A stretch of 64,000 nt of DNA from the NCBI RefSeq assembly GCF_014844075.1, contig NZ_CP062165.1:6944001-7008000 (forward strand), read 5' to 3'. The first letter of the stretch is position 1, and each line of letters opens with the position of its first letter. The position numbers and the translations under genes are program-made. Positions 25,863 through 35,485 of this stretch are shown in pieces. A model generated the notes under the pieces. The model was not told where the DNA came from. It saw only the letters and a list, made by a program, of their open reading frames with translations, and ran no database searches. Source of the DNA: Paenibacillus sp. JNUCC-31 (lineage in GTDB: Bacteria; Bacillota; Bacilli; Paenibacillales; Paenibacillaceae).

Positions 25863-26906
25863 TTACAGCTTGACCCAGGCCACCAGCCCATCGGGTTGAT
25901 CCGGGTTAATACCTTGGCGTTCGGCATTGGCCAAAGCAGCGATTTGCGAGATGAAAATGAAAGGGATACCTCGCACCGCAGTATTAAGTGGATGAGTAGT
26001 TGTGATCTCAAGGTCGATGAATTCCTGCGGGATGCCCGTCGCCCGATCGGAAAACGTAATAATGGTGGCTCCTCGCTCCTTAATATCTCTCAACAGATTG
26101 CGCTGATGCTCAATACCGCTGTCCGACAAGGCAGCGATCACTAAAGTATCCGGACCCACGGTGACCATCGGCCCGTGCCGCACATCAAGGAGATGGTATG
26201 CGTGGGCTTGCGTCTTGGCAATTTCGGTCAGAGCGATGGCACCCTCGGCTGCCAGCCCTCGTAGTTCACCGTCTGCAAGCAGGACTGCGTTCGTCCAGTT
26301 GAAGTCGGAGACGCGGCGGATGTTTTCCTCAACACGTGCCATGTAGGCTTCACCTTGATGAATCGCCTTCTGCATGTCGATAATCAGGTCCTCATCTCCA
26401 GAAAGAAAAGCGGCAAGAAGCAGATTGGCCGCATACAGATTGGTTACTGTACGGGTCTGGCAGACGCTATGGTCGAAAGCCCAAGGCAGTTCCAGAGGGA
26501 AATTGGCGCTTTTGGATAACGGTGAGTCCGTTACACAAGAAATCGTTAATAAATGAATCTGTTGATCGGACTGGAGTATACGTAGCGCTTCAACCACTTC
26601 ACTGGTGCTGCCAGATCGTGACGGCGCTATGATCAGGCTACCCTCCAGCATGTGGCGATAGCGATCTGCATGGAGCATGAGATCACCCGCGGCAAGTGAC
26701 ATTGCAGGCAGACCAGCACGCAAACGGAAGGAAAACGCGGCCGCTTCACTCAAGCAATAGCTCGATCCGGCGCCTACAAAGGTTACGGAAGTAATCGCTT
26801 GAGCTTGCACAAAGGCAGTAAATTCCGCGCGTTTGGCCAGTAAATAGTCATAGGTCTGCTGCAAGGCCTTATATTGTTCTTTTACTTCACGATACGTCAA
26901 ACTCAT
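25863..26906 (-). CDS. SIS-domain sugar isomerase/deaminase (AgaS-like)
   Basis: 347 residues, ATG behind GGGAGGTAC. Two SIS domains: the first with 'VTFVGAGSSYCLSEAAAFSF' and 'LIIAPSRSGSTSEVVEAL' (phosphosugar binding), the second with 'AVLLADGELRGLAAEGAIALTEIA' and 'HLLDVRHGPMVTVGPDTLV', where the RHGP loop is shared with AgaS and GlmS. Likely reaction: isomerisation with deamination of an amino-sugar 6-phosphate (galactosamine-6-P to tagatose-6-P in AgaS). FrlB-type deglycase activity is the alternative. It is divergent from an operon encoding a bisphosphate aldolase, kinases, DeoR regulator and sugar importer, which supports the tagatose-type reading. Confidence 0.8.
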   Translation of the reverse strand: MSLTYREVKEQYKALQQTYDYLLAKRAEFTAFVQAQAITSVTFVGAGSSYCLSEAAAFSFRLRAGLPAMSLAAGDLMLHADRYRHMLEGSLIIAPSRSGSTSEVVEALRILQSDQQIHLLTISCVTDSPLSKSANFPLELPWAFDHSVCQTRTVTNLYAANLLLAAFLSGDEDLIIDMQKAIHQGEAYMARVEENIRRVSDFNWTNAVLLADGELRGLAAEGAIALTEIAKTQAHAYHLLDVRHGPMVTVGPDTLVIAALSDSGIEHQRNLLRDIKERGATIITFSDRATGIPQEFIDLEITTTHPLNTAVRGIPFIFISQIAALANAERQGINPDQPDGLVAWVKL

Positions 26907-26990
26907 AAAAGTACCTCCCGGAAATAATTTTGGATTGAAAAATTCATCTCGTGATCTTTTTGATCAAATATATAGTTATATGATTGTGTT

Positions 26991-27076
26991 AATCATTATT
27001 ATGCCGTTATAACCGACTAAATTGCAATAGTTTTCCAAAATAATGATTGATTTAATCAAATAAAAAGATTATTATG
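26991..27076. promoter_or_regulatory. Repeat cluster between SIS gene and aldolase operon, probable DeoR operators
   Basis: The 320-base gap between the divergent units holds AATCATTATT (26991-27000) and its inverse AATAATGATT (27039-27048). A direct repeat ATTATTATG occurs at 26995-27003 and 27068-27076, with TTGATTTAATCAA in between. Spaced AT-rich repeats of this kind are typical of DeoR family operators, and the DeoR gene is in the operon. The rest of the gap shows an AGGGGGA ribosome site for the aldolase. Confidence 0.5.
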
Positions 27077-27226
27077 ATCACAAGCTTAAAATTATCAATT
27101 GTTTCCCAAGCTCATCTGACCCGTGAAGGGAGGTGCAGAATTGTTCAAATCGTCGCTATTCTGATAGAGGGTACTCATTGAATCCTTGAAGCAGGGAGCG
27201 GCGCAACCTTTTTAGGGGGAATGGAT

Positions 27227-28093
27227 ATGCCACTGATCTCGTCCACTGAAATGCTGCAAACAGCTCGCAGGGACCAATACGCCATCGCTGCATTTAACGT
27301 ACATACCCTGGAGATGCTTCAGGCTGTCGTTGAAGCGGCGGTGGAAACCGAATCACCGCTGATTATTCAAACCACGGTGGGCACAGTCAACCATTTGGGC
27401 CCGGATTACATCGCCCATGCGGCTAAAACCGCAGCAGACTTGGCGGATATCCCCATCGCACTTCATCTGGATCACTGTACTGATTTTTCGACAATTATCC
27501 GTTGCATACGAGCAGGTTATACATCCGTTATGATCGATGCATCCATGTACCCTTTCGAGGAAAACGTAAACCTAACCCGTAAAGTGATGGAGGTTGCCCA
27601 GGCATCTGGTGTGAACGTGGAGGCGGAGCTTGGCAAGGTCGGCGGTGTTGAGGATGATATTGTCGTCGAGGAACAGCATGCATCCCTGGCTGATCCCGAA
27701 GATTGCGTGCAGTTTGTTGAACGTACGAGTGTAAGTACACTCGCTCCGGCAATCGGAACCGCACACGGGATTTACAAAGGGCTGCCGAACATTGATTTTG
27801 AACGAATTGAAACCATTGCGAATCGTGTATCGGTTCCTTTGGTACTGCACGGTGGTTCGGGCATTCCAGCCGAACAAATTCATCGGGCAGTCTCGCTGGG
27901 CATGTCGAAGGTGAACATAGCCACAGAGCTGCGTATTGCGTTTTCCGAAGCGATCAAGGATGTATTCTTAATTCATCCGGAAGAGAATGATCCACGCAAA
28001 TACATGGCTCCGGCGAAGGAAGCCGTTAAACAGCTTGCCATGGAGAAAATACGGTTATGTGGAAGCACTGGCAAAGCCGGCGTGGTCCGATGA
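27227..28093 (+). CDS. Class II fructose/tagatose-bisphosphate aldolase (GatY/KbaY type)
   Basis: 288 residues from ATG 27227 (MPLISSTEMLQTARRDQYA), 7 bases after AGGGGGA; an ATG 6 bases earlier is too close. Zinc and substrate motifs: 'AFNVHTLEMLQAVVEAA', 'IALHLDHCTDFSTIIRCIRAGYTSVMIDAS', 'VEAELGKVGGVEDD', 'AIGTAHGIYKG', 'PLVLHGGSGIPAEQI' and 'VNIATELR'. The family splits a ketose-1,6-bisphosphate into dihydroxyacetone-P and glyceraldehyde-3-P. Next to an AgaS-like isomerase and a LacC/FruK-type kinase, tagatose-1,6-bisphosphate is the most likely substrate. Its TGA overlaps the next ATG. Confidence 0.88.
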   Translation: MPLISSTEMLQTARRDQYAIAAFNVHTLEMLQAVVEAAVETESPLIIQTTVGTVNHLGPDYIAHAAKTAADLADIPIALHLDHCTDFSTIIRCIRAGYTSVMIDASMYPFEENVNLTRKVMEVAQASGVNVEAELGKVGGVEDDIVVEEQHASLADPEDCVQFVERTSVSTLAPAIGTAHGIYKGLPNIDFERIETIANRVSVPLVLHGGSGIPAEQIHRAVSLGMSKVNIATELRIAFSEAIKDVFLIHPEENDPRKYMAPAKEAVKQLAMEKIRLCGSTGKAGVVR

Positions 28094-29019
28094 TTACCAC
28101 AGTCACACTCCATGCGGCCATCGACAGAACATTGTACGTTGACAAGTTTGGCGTAGGCCAGGTACATCGGGTGACCCAAGAAGTTAACGAGCCGGGTGGC
28201 AAAGGCAATAATGTAGCCAAAGTGATCCGGCAGCTTGGCGGTCAAGTCACGGCCACAGGCATTATTGCCGGCAATAACGGCGGCTTTATTGAGAGCAGCT
28301 TGGCTGAACGGGGCATACGGACTGATTTTATCCGCTCAGAAGGAGAGTCGCGGGTCTGCCTTAACATTCTGGACGATTCCAACGGTAGCTCAACCGAGCT
28401 GCTTGGGCGGGGTCCAACCATGTCAGAGGCCGAAGTTGAAGCAATCAAGGAAAAAGTACACAGGCTTGCCACCCAGTCCAGTGCGGTCATTATGTCTGGA
28501 AGTTTACCCCCAGGTGCACCGGACACACTGTATGCAGAACTGATACGCATTGTCTGTTCAGCAGGCTCGCGAGCCTTCCTGGATACAGGCGGAACAGCTT
28601 TTAGTGTTGGGCTAAGCGCAGCGCCCCATTTTGTGAAGCCGAATGAGCAGGAACTGGCCGAATGGCTGGGGCAGAAGCCAAGCGATGTAAGCGAATGGAC
28701 CCGTGCAGCGCACATGCTGGCTAATCAGGGAATTAACGAGGTGTGCATCACACTCGGCAGTAACGGTGCTTTGGCCATTCTAAACGGAACAGCGTATATG
28801 GTGAGGCCGCCAGCCATTCAGCCCGTAAACACGGTAGGATGCGGGGATGCTTTTGTTGCCGGCATGGCGTATGCGTCAGAGCGCAGCGATTCGGCTGAGT
28901 CCAGACTGCGAACAGCTGTCGCGGCGGCGGCTGCGAATGCCATGTCTTCCAAAGCAGGTGACATCGACTATGGTCTATTTGAGGAGTACGAGCATCAGGT
29001 GCAGATTATTCCTTTGTGA
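28090..29019 (+). CDS. PfkB-family hexose-phosphate kinase (LacC/FruK type)
   Basis: 309 residues from ATG 28090, overlapping the aldolase stop in ATGA. 'HAAIDRTLYVDKF', 'EPGGKGNNVAKVIRQLGGQVTATG' and the C-terminal anion hole 'NTVGCGDAFVAG' with catalytic Asp mark the 1-phosphofructokinase/tagatose-6-phosphate kinase branch. It would phosphorylate the ketose-phosphate made by the SIS enzyme and pass the bisphosphate to the co-encoded aldolase. The Cys in G-C-G-D replaces the more common Ala, a conservative change seen in this branch. Confidence 0.87.
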   Translation: MITTVTLHAAIDRTLYVDKFGVGQVHRVTQEVNEPGGKGNNVAKVIRQLGGQVTATGIIAGNNGGFIESSLAERGIRTDFIRSEGESRVCLNILDDSNGSSTELLGRGPTMSEAEVEAIKEKVHRLATQSSAVIMSGSLPPGAPDTLYAELIRIVCSAGSRAFLDTGGTAFSVGLSAAPHFVKPNEQELAEWLGQKPSDVSEWTRAAHMLANQGINEVCITLGSNGALAILNGTAYMVRPPAIQPVNTVGCGDAFVAGMAYASERSDSAESRLRTAVAAAAANAMSSKAGDIDYGLFEEYEHQVQIIPL

Positions 29020-29203
29020 AGGCTGAAGGTTGTGAAAATCAGCTTTGTATCCCTCATGTGTAACCATCAGAGAGATGTTTTTCTTATGGGATGCAGTTCA
29101 CTTCGGCATATTGCAATCCATCCTTTCATCCTACACAATAGAGCTAGCACGGGCTGCAGTTAACGGATATCATGCAAGCCCAGACATAATAAAGGAGAGA
29201 CTT

Positions 29204-30004
29204 ATGCAATATTCAAAGGGTGAACTGCGCAGAGCACAAACATTGGAACTGATTAAATCGCATGGAAAAATATCGCTGCTAGAGATTGTCCAAACGGTCG
29301 GCTGCTCGGAAGCAACCGCAAGACGGGATTTGGACGTGCTCGAAAAAGCGGGCGAGATTATTCGAACCAATGGGGGAGCCATATATGAAGGGAGTCTGAC
29401 TTCGGCGGTATCGGAGCTGCCTTTTGCGGCAAAACGCGATTTCAGACGGATGGATAAGGAACGGATCGCCGCTACGGCCGCCGCACTCGTTGAAGAGGGG
29501 GACATTATCTGCCTGACAGGAGGTACAACAACGTTCTTTATTGCGAAAGCACTCAAAAAGCACCGTAATATTACGATTGTCACAAACGCGGTGAATATTG
29601 CTTATGAATTGGCTGATGCCGAAGATATTCAGGTCGTGGTCATTGGCGGCGTTATGCGATCCAAAAGCTATGAATTGTGCGGTCCGCTGGCGGAAAGCGT
29701 GATCGACAAAATTAACATTACGAAAATGTTTCTCGGGGTGGACGGAGTAACGCAGAATTTCGGCTTTACGATGCATTCCGAGCTTGAAGCCCGTATAGCC
29801 CAATTAACAATGAAACGTTCCAGCGAGGTTTATGCTGTATTCGATCAAAGCAAGGTTGAGAAAAGTGCTTTGTTTACCATTGCTCCCTTGAATCAGGTTA
29901 CAGGGGTAATTACGAATAAGCAGCCGGAGGGATGGTTTGAGCAAGCGTGCAGGGAGCAGCAGATTGCTATACATACAACTACAGATCACATTGCTTCTAT
30001 ATAA
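29204..30004 (+). CDS. DeoR family transcriptional regulator
   Basis: 266 residues from ATG 29204 behind AAAGGAGAG; the longer open frame upstream lacks a ribosome site. N-terminal helix-turn-helix 'RRAQTLELIKSHGKISLLEIVQTVGCSEATARRDLDVLEKAGEIIRTNGGAI' and the C-terminal DeoRC sugar-phosphate sensor ('ICLTGGTTTFFIAKAL', 'VIGGVMRSKSYELCGPLAE', 'FLGVDGVT'). DeoR proteins respond to phosphosugars such as tagatose-6-phosphate (AgaR, LacR). It sits within the catabolic operon and probably represses both this unit and the divergent SIS gene. Confidence 0.9.
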   Translation: MQYSKGELRRAQTLELIKSHGKISLLEIVQTVGCSEATARRDLDVLEKAGEIIRTNGGAIYEGSLTSAVSELPFAAKRDFRRMDKERIAATAAALVEEGDIICLTGGTTTFFIAKALKKHRNITIVTNAVNIAYELADAEDIQVVVIGGVMRSKSYELCGPLAESVIDKINITKMFLGVDGVTQNFGFTMHSELEARIAQLTMKRSSEVYAVFDQSKVEKSALFTIAPLNQVTGVITNKQPEGWFEQACREQQIAIHTTTDHIASI

Positions 30005-30074
30005 ATACACCTGATCCTCAAACTTCCCTCCCTTCAAATGCTGGCTAATTTGCAGAACAAGGGAGGATATGCGA

Positions 30075-31367
30075 ATGCATTTTTCCAAGTTTATGCTGAT
30101 CCTTGCGATGATTTGCGTTGTAATTGCTGAAGCGGGATGTTCCAGTTCTTCCACTTCCAGCGGCGAACCATCCGCAGACTCGCAAGGCAAGGTGAATCTG
30201 GTCTTTTGGAGTCATCAGGAAGACGCCATAGTGGGCGCCTACAAGAAATTAATATCCAAATATCAGACCTTACACCCCGATGTAACGATCGAGTATCAGA
30301 CCTTTCCGTATGATGTGTACAGCCAGAAGCTGAAAGCTTCATTCTCCGCGAAGAAACCGCCCGATATTGCCGAATTCTTCGGCACCTGGGTACCCGAATA
30401 TTCCAAGAACGACCTGCTTGTCGAGATCCCTGATAGTGAAAATGTGAAAAAAGCATACTATGATGCCCCCCTGGGGGGATATTTGCGAGACAACAAGTTG
30501 TATGGGCTGCCTCTGGAATACAACATTGAGAACGGCGGCATGCTGATTCATCCGCAAATGCTCCAAGAACAAGGCCTGGATCATCCACCCTCAAGCTGGA
30601 CAGAACTTGTGGATTACGCCAAAAAATTAACCGTACGTGAAAGCGGTATCATCAAAGTAAAAGGCTTCGATTTTGTGTCGGCAGACAATATTACGTTCAC
30701 GTTCCTATCGCTCATTTTGCAGCAGGGCGCAAGTTTTATGGGCGAAGACGGACATGTGAATTTTCACACGCCGGAGGCTCAGAAAGCGATGTCCACCCTG
30801 GTTTCGCTCGTGGTTGATGACAAAGTCGCAGATTTAACCACGTTCGGCGGTGAGCTGGATACCTCTGACTATTTTTTTCAGGGGAAGTCAGCCATGACCT
30901 ATCGCGGCCCTTGGACGATTGCTGCGGGACAGAACAACTATAAGGTAGATGATTTTGAGTACGTATCCGTGCCTTCCTTTACGGAGAATCCACCTGTTTT
31001 TGCTGCTGAGTCCGGTTGGGGGCTTGCCGTATCCAAGCAAAGTAAACAGCAGGAGGCCGCACTTGATTTCATCCAATTCATCTCGGAGAAAGACAACCTC
31101 ACGACATGGAACACGGACACCTTTACCGTTCCAGCCAAAAAGGAAATTGCCGGAAACCCGGAGTTTCTGAAAAATAATCCCCACCTAAAGCCCTCGCTGG
31201 ACATATTGGCGTTAGGTCAATGGATTGGTCCTATAGCAGACCGGGATTTTTTCTTCAAGCAGGTTAACGACAATTTCCAGCTAATGGCGAGTGGACAGCA
31301 TCGTGTCGAGGACGGATTGGCAAACATCGAACGAACGATCAACGATAATCAGGATCAACATAAGTGA
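30075..31367 (+). CDS. Sugar ABC transporter substrate-binding lipoprotein
   Basis: 430 residues from ATG 30075, 8 bases after GGGAGG; an ATG at 30069 is too close. Lipobox 'VIAEAGC' with Cys at residue 22. The mature part matches family-1 extracellular solute-binding proteins (CUT1): 'VNLVFWSHQEDAIVGAYKKLISKYQ', 'PPDIAEFFGTWVPEYSKNDLLVEI', 'GLPLEYNIENGGMLIH', 'KSAMTYRGPWTI', 'SGWGLAVSKQSKQQEAALDFIQF'. It captures an oligosaccharide outside the cell for the two permeases encoded next. The ligand is unknown; the operon points to an alpha-galactoside or amino-sugar oligosaccharide. Confidence 0.88.
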   Translation: MHFSKFMLILAMICVVIAEAGCSSSSTSSGEPSADSQGKVNLVFWSHQEDAIVGAYKKLISKYQTLHPDVTIEYQTFPYDVYSQKLKASFSAKKPPDIAEFFGTWVPEYSKNDLLVEIPDSENVKKAYYDAPLGGYLRDNKLYGLPLEYNIENGGMLIHPQMLQEQGLDHPPSSWTELVDYAKKLTVRESGIIKVKGFDFVSADNITFTFLSLILQQGASFMGEDGHVNFHTPEAQKAMSTLVSLVVDDKVADLTTFGGELDTSDYFFQGKSAMTYRGPWTIAAGQNNYKVDDFEYVSVPSFTENPPVFAAESGWGLAVSKQSKQQEAALDFIQFISEKDNLTTWNTDTFTVPAKKEIAGNPEFLKNNPHLKPSLDILALGQWIGPIADRDFFFKQVNDNFQLMASGQHRVEDGLANIERTINDNQDQHK

Positions 31368-31382
31368 TAGGGGTGCTGGGGC

Positions 31383-32318
31383 ATGAGTACTGCTATATCT
31401 ACCAACAAGGCGGACAAGGTTAACCCAGCGGCAAAGTCGACAGCTTACAGGGCAAAACGAAGGTTCATCATCATCTCACTCGTACCAATCTTGCTTCTGT
31501 TCGGGGTGTTTGCTTTCCTTCCCATCGCATGGAGCCTGGGCTTGTCCGCATTCAAGTATGACCCGCTCAGCTCTAACGCGGTATTTGTTGGGGCGGAGAA
31601 CTATATCCGCATGTTCCAGGATTCCATTTTTCTGAAGTCACTATGGGTAACCTTCAAATTTGTAATTATCGCCGTACTGATCAATATTGTCATTACACTG
31701 TTGATCGCTTCAGCGATTCAGCGAGTCAGCATCCCGTGGCTCAAAAATCTGTTTCGGACCGTATTTTTTCTTCCTACGATCGCTCCGCTGGCGGGAACAG
31801 CCATCGTATGGAATACCATGTTCAATTACAATGACGGCTTATTCAATATGATTCTTGCCAAGCTGCATATGACCCCAATTCAGTGGCTCAATGATCCGCA
31901 TTATGCGCTCTATTCCGTCATTATGATGACCTTGTGGGCTGATATTGGCTATAATATCGTTCTTTTCATTGCCGGATTGGACTCCATCCCGGATATGTAT
32001 TATGAAGCAGCGAAACTGGAGGGAGCGGGTCGATGGCATGTTTTTGTTCACATCACACTGCCCTTACTGCGCAGAACGACGCTATTTGTCTCGATCACGA
32101 CAGTTGTGTCCTATTTTCAGGCCTTCCCGCAATTTCAGATTATGACCAAGGGCGGACCCTTCAACGAGACACGAGTGCTGTCACTGCAAATTTATGAACA
32201 GGCATTCTCCAGTTCCAACATGGGGTACGCATCCGCTATGGCAACCGTGTTTCTAATGATCATCCTGCTTGTGACGCTGCTGCAACTGCGATGGGGACGC
32301 ACACAATGGGAACATTGA
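31383..32318 (+). CDS. Sugar ABC transporter permease (MalF/UgpA type)
   Basis: 311 residues, six membrane segments beginning 'RFIIISLVPILLLFGVFAFLPIAWSLGLSAF'. The EAA loop that contacts the ATPase is 'YYEAAKLEGAGRWHVFVHITLPLL'. It starts 16 bases after the binding-protein gene and pairs with the next permease. No ATPase is encoded in the operon; Bacillus and Paenibacillus CUT1 importers commonly share one MsmX-type ATPase encoded elsewhere. Confidence 0.9.
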   Translation: MSTAISTNKADKVNPAAKSTAYRAKRRFIIISLVPILLLFGVFAFLPIAWSLGLSAFKYDPLSSNAVFVGAENYIRMFQDSIFLKSLWVTFKFVIIAVLINIVITLLIASAIQRVSIPWLKNLFRTVFFLPTIAPLAGTAIVWNTMFNYNDGLFNMILAKLHMTPIQWLNDPHYALYSVIMMTLWADIGYNIVLFIAGLDSIPDMYYEAAKLEGAGRWHVFVHITLPLLRRTTLFVSITTVVSYFQAFPQFQIMTKGGPFNETRVLSLQIYEQAFSSSNMGYASAMATVFLMIILLVTLLQLRWGRTQWEH

Positions 32319-32339
32319 GGAGAACAGGAGGAGAAGGCG

Positions 32340-33164
32340 ATGCCGCGTAAATTAAGTCTGTGGGAAGGCGTCACTATCGCAGTTCTTGCAATCATAGCTT
32401 GTATTATGCTTTTGCCTTATGCCTGGATGGTATTGTCATCTCTCAAAAGCAACATGGACATCGTCTCAGGTTCCGGCGGGTTATTTCCAAGCAAGCCGAG
32501 CCTGGACGGATATCGAACGGTTTTTAGCGAGGCGCCGTTTGTGACGTGGCTGCTGAATAGCCTGGTGACATCCGTCATCATAACGGTAATCACCTTATTT
32601 ACCAGTGCTCTGGCCGGATATGTATTTGCCAAGCATCAGTTTAAAGGCAAGAAACTGCTGTTCATTCTGATCCTGGCAACCATGATGATTCCCTTCCAGG
32701 TTATTATGATTCCAACGTATTTGATTACCGCTGAGCTTGGACTGGTTAACCATTTGCTGGCGATCATTTTGCCCAATCTGGTCAGCTCCTACGGTGTATT
32801 TCTGGCTAAACAGTTCATTGAAGAGATTCCACAGGAGCTGCTGGAAGCAGCAAGAATGGACGGTTCTGGCGAATTCAGGCTGATGCTTCGTATCGTTATG
32901 CCGCTTATTATGCCCATGCTGTCAGCCTTGGGGATATTCACGTTCATGAACTCTTGGAATAACTACCTGTGGCCGTTGATTGTATTAAATGATGAGAGCA
33001 AAATGACTGTTCCGCTGGCATTGGTCTATTTTAACGGAACGCATCAGGTCAATTACAACGTCGTCATGTCAGCTGCGGTACTGATTACGATACCGGTTAT
33101 TATAGTGTTCCTGATCTTCCAGAAGCAATTTATTAAAGGCCTGGCGATGACAGGCATGAAATAA
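32340..33164 (+). CDS. Sugar ABC transporter permease (MalG/UgpE type)
   Basis: 274 residues with six membrane segments and the EAA loop 'LLEAARMDGSGEFRLMLRIVMPLIMPML'. The end 'FQKQFIKGLAMTGMK' is the usual C-terminus of this permease class. ATG behind AGGAGGAGAAGGCG. It forms the heterodimeric channel with the preceding permease. Confidence 0.9.
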   Translation: MPRKLSLWEGVTIAVLAIIACIMLLPYAWMVLSSLKSNMDIVSGSGGLFPSKPSLDGYRTVFSEAPFVTWLLNSLVTSVIITVITLFTSALAGYVFAKHQFKGKKLLFILILATMMIPFQVIMIPTYLITAELGLVNHLLAIILPNLVSSYGVFLAKQFIEEIPQELLEAARMDGSGEFRLMLRIVMPLIMPMLSALGIFTFMNSWNNYLWPLIVLNDESKMTVPLALVYFNGTHQVNYNVVMSAAVLITIPVIIVFLIFQKQFIKGLAMTGMK

Positions 33165-33182
33165 CAGGCGAGGAGAAAAGTG

Positions 33183-34484
33183 ATGACTAAAATCTCAATT
33201 ATCGGAGCAGGCAGTGCATTTACGCGCGAGATCGCTATGGATATCCTGCTGATTGAAGGCCTGGAGGGTGGCACCATTGCCCTGGTAGATATCGACGAAC
33301 GTCGGCTTGAGTTGGCGCGAAGACTGGTACTTCAGATCGTGGAACGGACAGGAAAGACGTGGGAGGTGCTTGCGTCTACGGACCGCAGAGAGGTAATTGG
33401 CGGTTCACAGTTCGTGATCAACCAAATTGAAGTGGGCGGGCTGGAGACGGTTCGTTATGAATATGAAATCCCGCTGAAATACGGGGTAAAACAATGCATT
33501 GGCGATACACTGGGACCAGGAGGACTGTTCAAGACGCTCCGTACGCTTCCCAGCTGGATGGAAATTGTGCGGGACATTGAAGTGCTCTGCCCGGACTGCA
33601 TCATACTAAACTATACCAATCCGATGTCTGCGGTTACCCTCCTGACTTCCCGCATTACGGACATTCCAGTCGTGGGACTATGCCACTCCATCCAGAACAC
33701 GTCCGCTCAACTGGCCGAATATGCCGGAGTTCCTTATGAAGAAATGGCATGGAAAGCCGGAGGGATTAACCACATGTCCTGGTTCGTGGAGTTGTCCCAT
33801 GCAGGAAGGGATCTATACCCTGTTTTGTTGGAGAAAATACAAAGTCCTGAGCTGCTGCGGCAGGACCCGGTTCGATTTGATGCTATGAAGTATTTAGGCG
33901 CTTTCGTCTCGGAATCCAGCGGCCATTTCTCGGAATATATTCCGTATTACCGCAAACGCCAATCGCTTATCGATCAGCACTGCAGCACAGGTTATAACGG
34001 AGCCACAGGGTTCTATGCTGACAATTGGCCGATCTGGCGGAGGGAGAATGATGAGCAGATTGTTTCACAGCTTGAGGGAACGGCACCGCTTGAGCTTCAA
34101 TCGAGTAATGAATATGCAGCCATGATCATCGAAGCGGTATTGAAAAATGAGCCGAAGGTCATTTATGGTAACGTCCCAAACCGGGGGTTGATTGAAAATT
34201 TGCAGCCTGACGGTGTGGTGGAAGTAGCCTGCCTCGTTGACGGGAAAGGCGTTCAGCCTTGCCGCTTCGGAAGACTGCCTGAGCATTTGGCCGCATTGTG
34301 CCGCTCGAACATGGCTTTTTTTGACCTGGCTGTGGAAGCTGTGCGGAGGAGCGACAAGGAAATGGCACGCCATGCACTGATGCTGGACCCGCTAACTGCT
34401 GCCGTGTGCTCCCTGGAGGAAATCGGAAGCATGTTCGATGAACTGTATGAGGCGGAACAGGGATTTGTTCCGGTGTTGAAATGA
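33183..34484 (+). CDS. GH4 glycosidase (alpha-galactosidase-like), NAD- and Mn-dependent
   Basis: 433 residues from ATG 33183, 7 bases after GAGGAG (in-frame GTG directly before). Rossmann motif '[20 protein letters not shown]', then '[21 protein letters not shown]' and '[16 protein letters not shown]'. Metal ligands are Cys in 'VGLCHSIQ' and His in 'GGINHMSW', as in GH4. These intracellular enzymes cleave alpha- or beta-glycosides by transient oxidation at C3. Similarity of the motifs is greatest to alpha-galactosidases, fitting a galacto-configured substrate. It lies between the importer and a sugar kinase, with its TGA overlapping the kinase ATG. Confidence 0.85.
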   Translation: MTKISIIGAGSAFTREIAMDILLIEGLEGGTIALVDIDERRLELARRLVLQIVERTGKTWEVLASTDRREVIGGSQFVINQIEVGGLETVRYEYEIPLKYGVKQCIGDTLGPGGLFKTLRTLPSWMEIVRDIEVLCPDCIILNYTNPMSAVTLLTSRITDIPVVGLCHSIQNTSAQLAEYAGVPYEEMAWKAGGINHMSWFVELSHAGRDLYPVLLEKIQSPELLRQDPVRFDAMKYLGAFVSESSGHFSEYIPYYRKRQSLIDQHCSTGYNGATGFYADNWPIWRRENDEQIVSQLEGTAPLELQSSNEYAAMIIEAVLKNEPKVIYGNVPNRGLIENLQPDGVVEVACLVDGKGVQPCRFGRLPEHLAALCRSNMAFFDLAVEAVRRSDKEMARHALMLDPLTAAVCSLEEIGSMFDELYEAEQGFVPVLK

Positions 34485-35434
34485 TGCAGAGACAGGAAAC
34501 AAGTCCCGTTGTTGTCATCGCTGGCGAGCTAAATGTTGACGTCATTGTGTCCGGAAAGGATGTGATGCCGGAATGGAATCGGGAGAAAATGGTCGATGGC
34601 TTCGAGATTGTACTTGGTTCCTCATCAGCAATCACGGCCTGTGCGCTGGCAAGCTTGGGAGCGGATGTGAGATTCGTCAGCGTCGTGGGGGATGACGATT
34701 TCGGAAAGTTCTGTATCGCTGAGCTGCAGCGTATGGGCGTAAATACAGAGCATGTAACCCGATTGTCTGGCATCAAGACAGGTGTAACCCTGTCACTCTC
34801 CACACCCGACGACCGCGGGTTGTTAACTTACGCTGGCAGTATCCCATTGTTGACACCGGATTATATTCCGGAGTCCCTGTTGCAGCAGGCCACACATCTT
34901 CATTTTGGTTCCTATTATTTGCAGGATGGAATGAGACCCCATTGGACAGAACTTTTTTCAAGGTTGCGGGCAAATGGGATCAGCACATCTTTTGATACCG
35001 GTTGGGATGTATCCAATCAATGGGATCGCAAGGGCATATGTGCACTTCTGGCGGTGACTGATTTGTTTATTCCCAGCGAGGATGAACTGCTGCACATTTT
35101 TCCTGCCGACGGGGTAGCCGATGTGCTTGACTCCATGCTTCCTGCCGTTGCGGGAATTGTAGCAGTCAAACAGGGGTCAAAAGGTGCTACATTGCGAGAG
35201 CTGGACGGAAGTACAATTTCGCGCGGATCTTATACTTTGACTCCTGTCGACACCACGGGAGCAGGCGACTGTTTCAACGCTGGAATCATATATGGATATT
35301 TGCTCGGAAAGCGGGCCGACGAACTGCTGCGATTTGCCAATGCATGTGGTGCATTGTCCACGCTTGGCATCGGTGGAACAGGTAGCCTGCCAACGATGGA
35401 GGCTGTACTTCATTTGCAAGAAGGACTTGAATAG
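34481..35434 (+). CDS. PfkB-family carbohydrate kinase (ribokinase type)
   Basis: 317 residues. 'VVIAGELNVDVIVSG', 'GSSSAITACALASLGADVRFVSVVGDDDFGKF' and 'VDTTGAGDCFNAGIIYGYLLG' are ribokinase-family signatures; the Asp of TGAGD is the catalytic base. It differs from the LacC/FruK-type kinase earlier in the operon and more likely phosphorylates the free monosaccharide released by the GH4 enzyme. Two kinases of different branches in one operon fit a route sugar, sugar-6-P, ketose-6-P, ketose-1,6-bisP. Start ATG 34481 overlaps the GH4 stop. Confidence 0.85.
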   Translation: MMQRQETSPVVVIAGELNVDVIVSGKDVMPEWNREKMVDGFEIVLGSSSAITACALASLGADVRFVSVVGDDDFGKFCIAELQRMGVNTEHVTRLSGIKTGVTLSLSTPDDRGLLTYAGSIPLLTPDYIPESLLQQATHLHFGSYYLQDGMRPHWTELFSRLRANGISTSFDTGWDVSNQWDRKGICALLAVTDLFIPSEDELLHIFPADGVADVLDSMLPAVAGIVAVKQGSKGATLRELDGSTISRGSYTLTPVDTTGAGDCFNAGIIYGYLLGKRADELLRFANACGALSTLGIGGTGSLPTMEAVLHLQEGLE

Positions 35435-35485
35435 TTGAGTCTGGCTTTACTCTGCGCAACCAATTGAACAAAGGGAGTTGAAAGT

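Noticed and set aside
29045..29203. 53-residue N-terminal extension of the DeoR regulator
   Set aside because: ATG 29204 has AAAGGAGAG and begins exactly where DeoR proteins begin.
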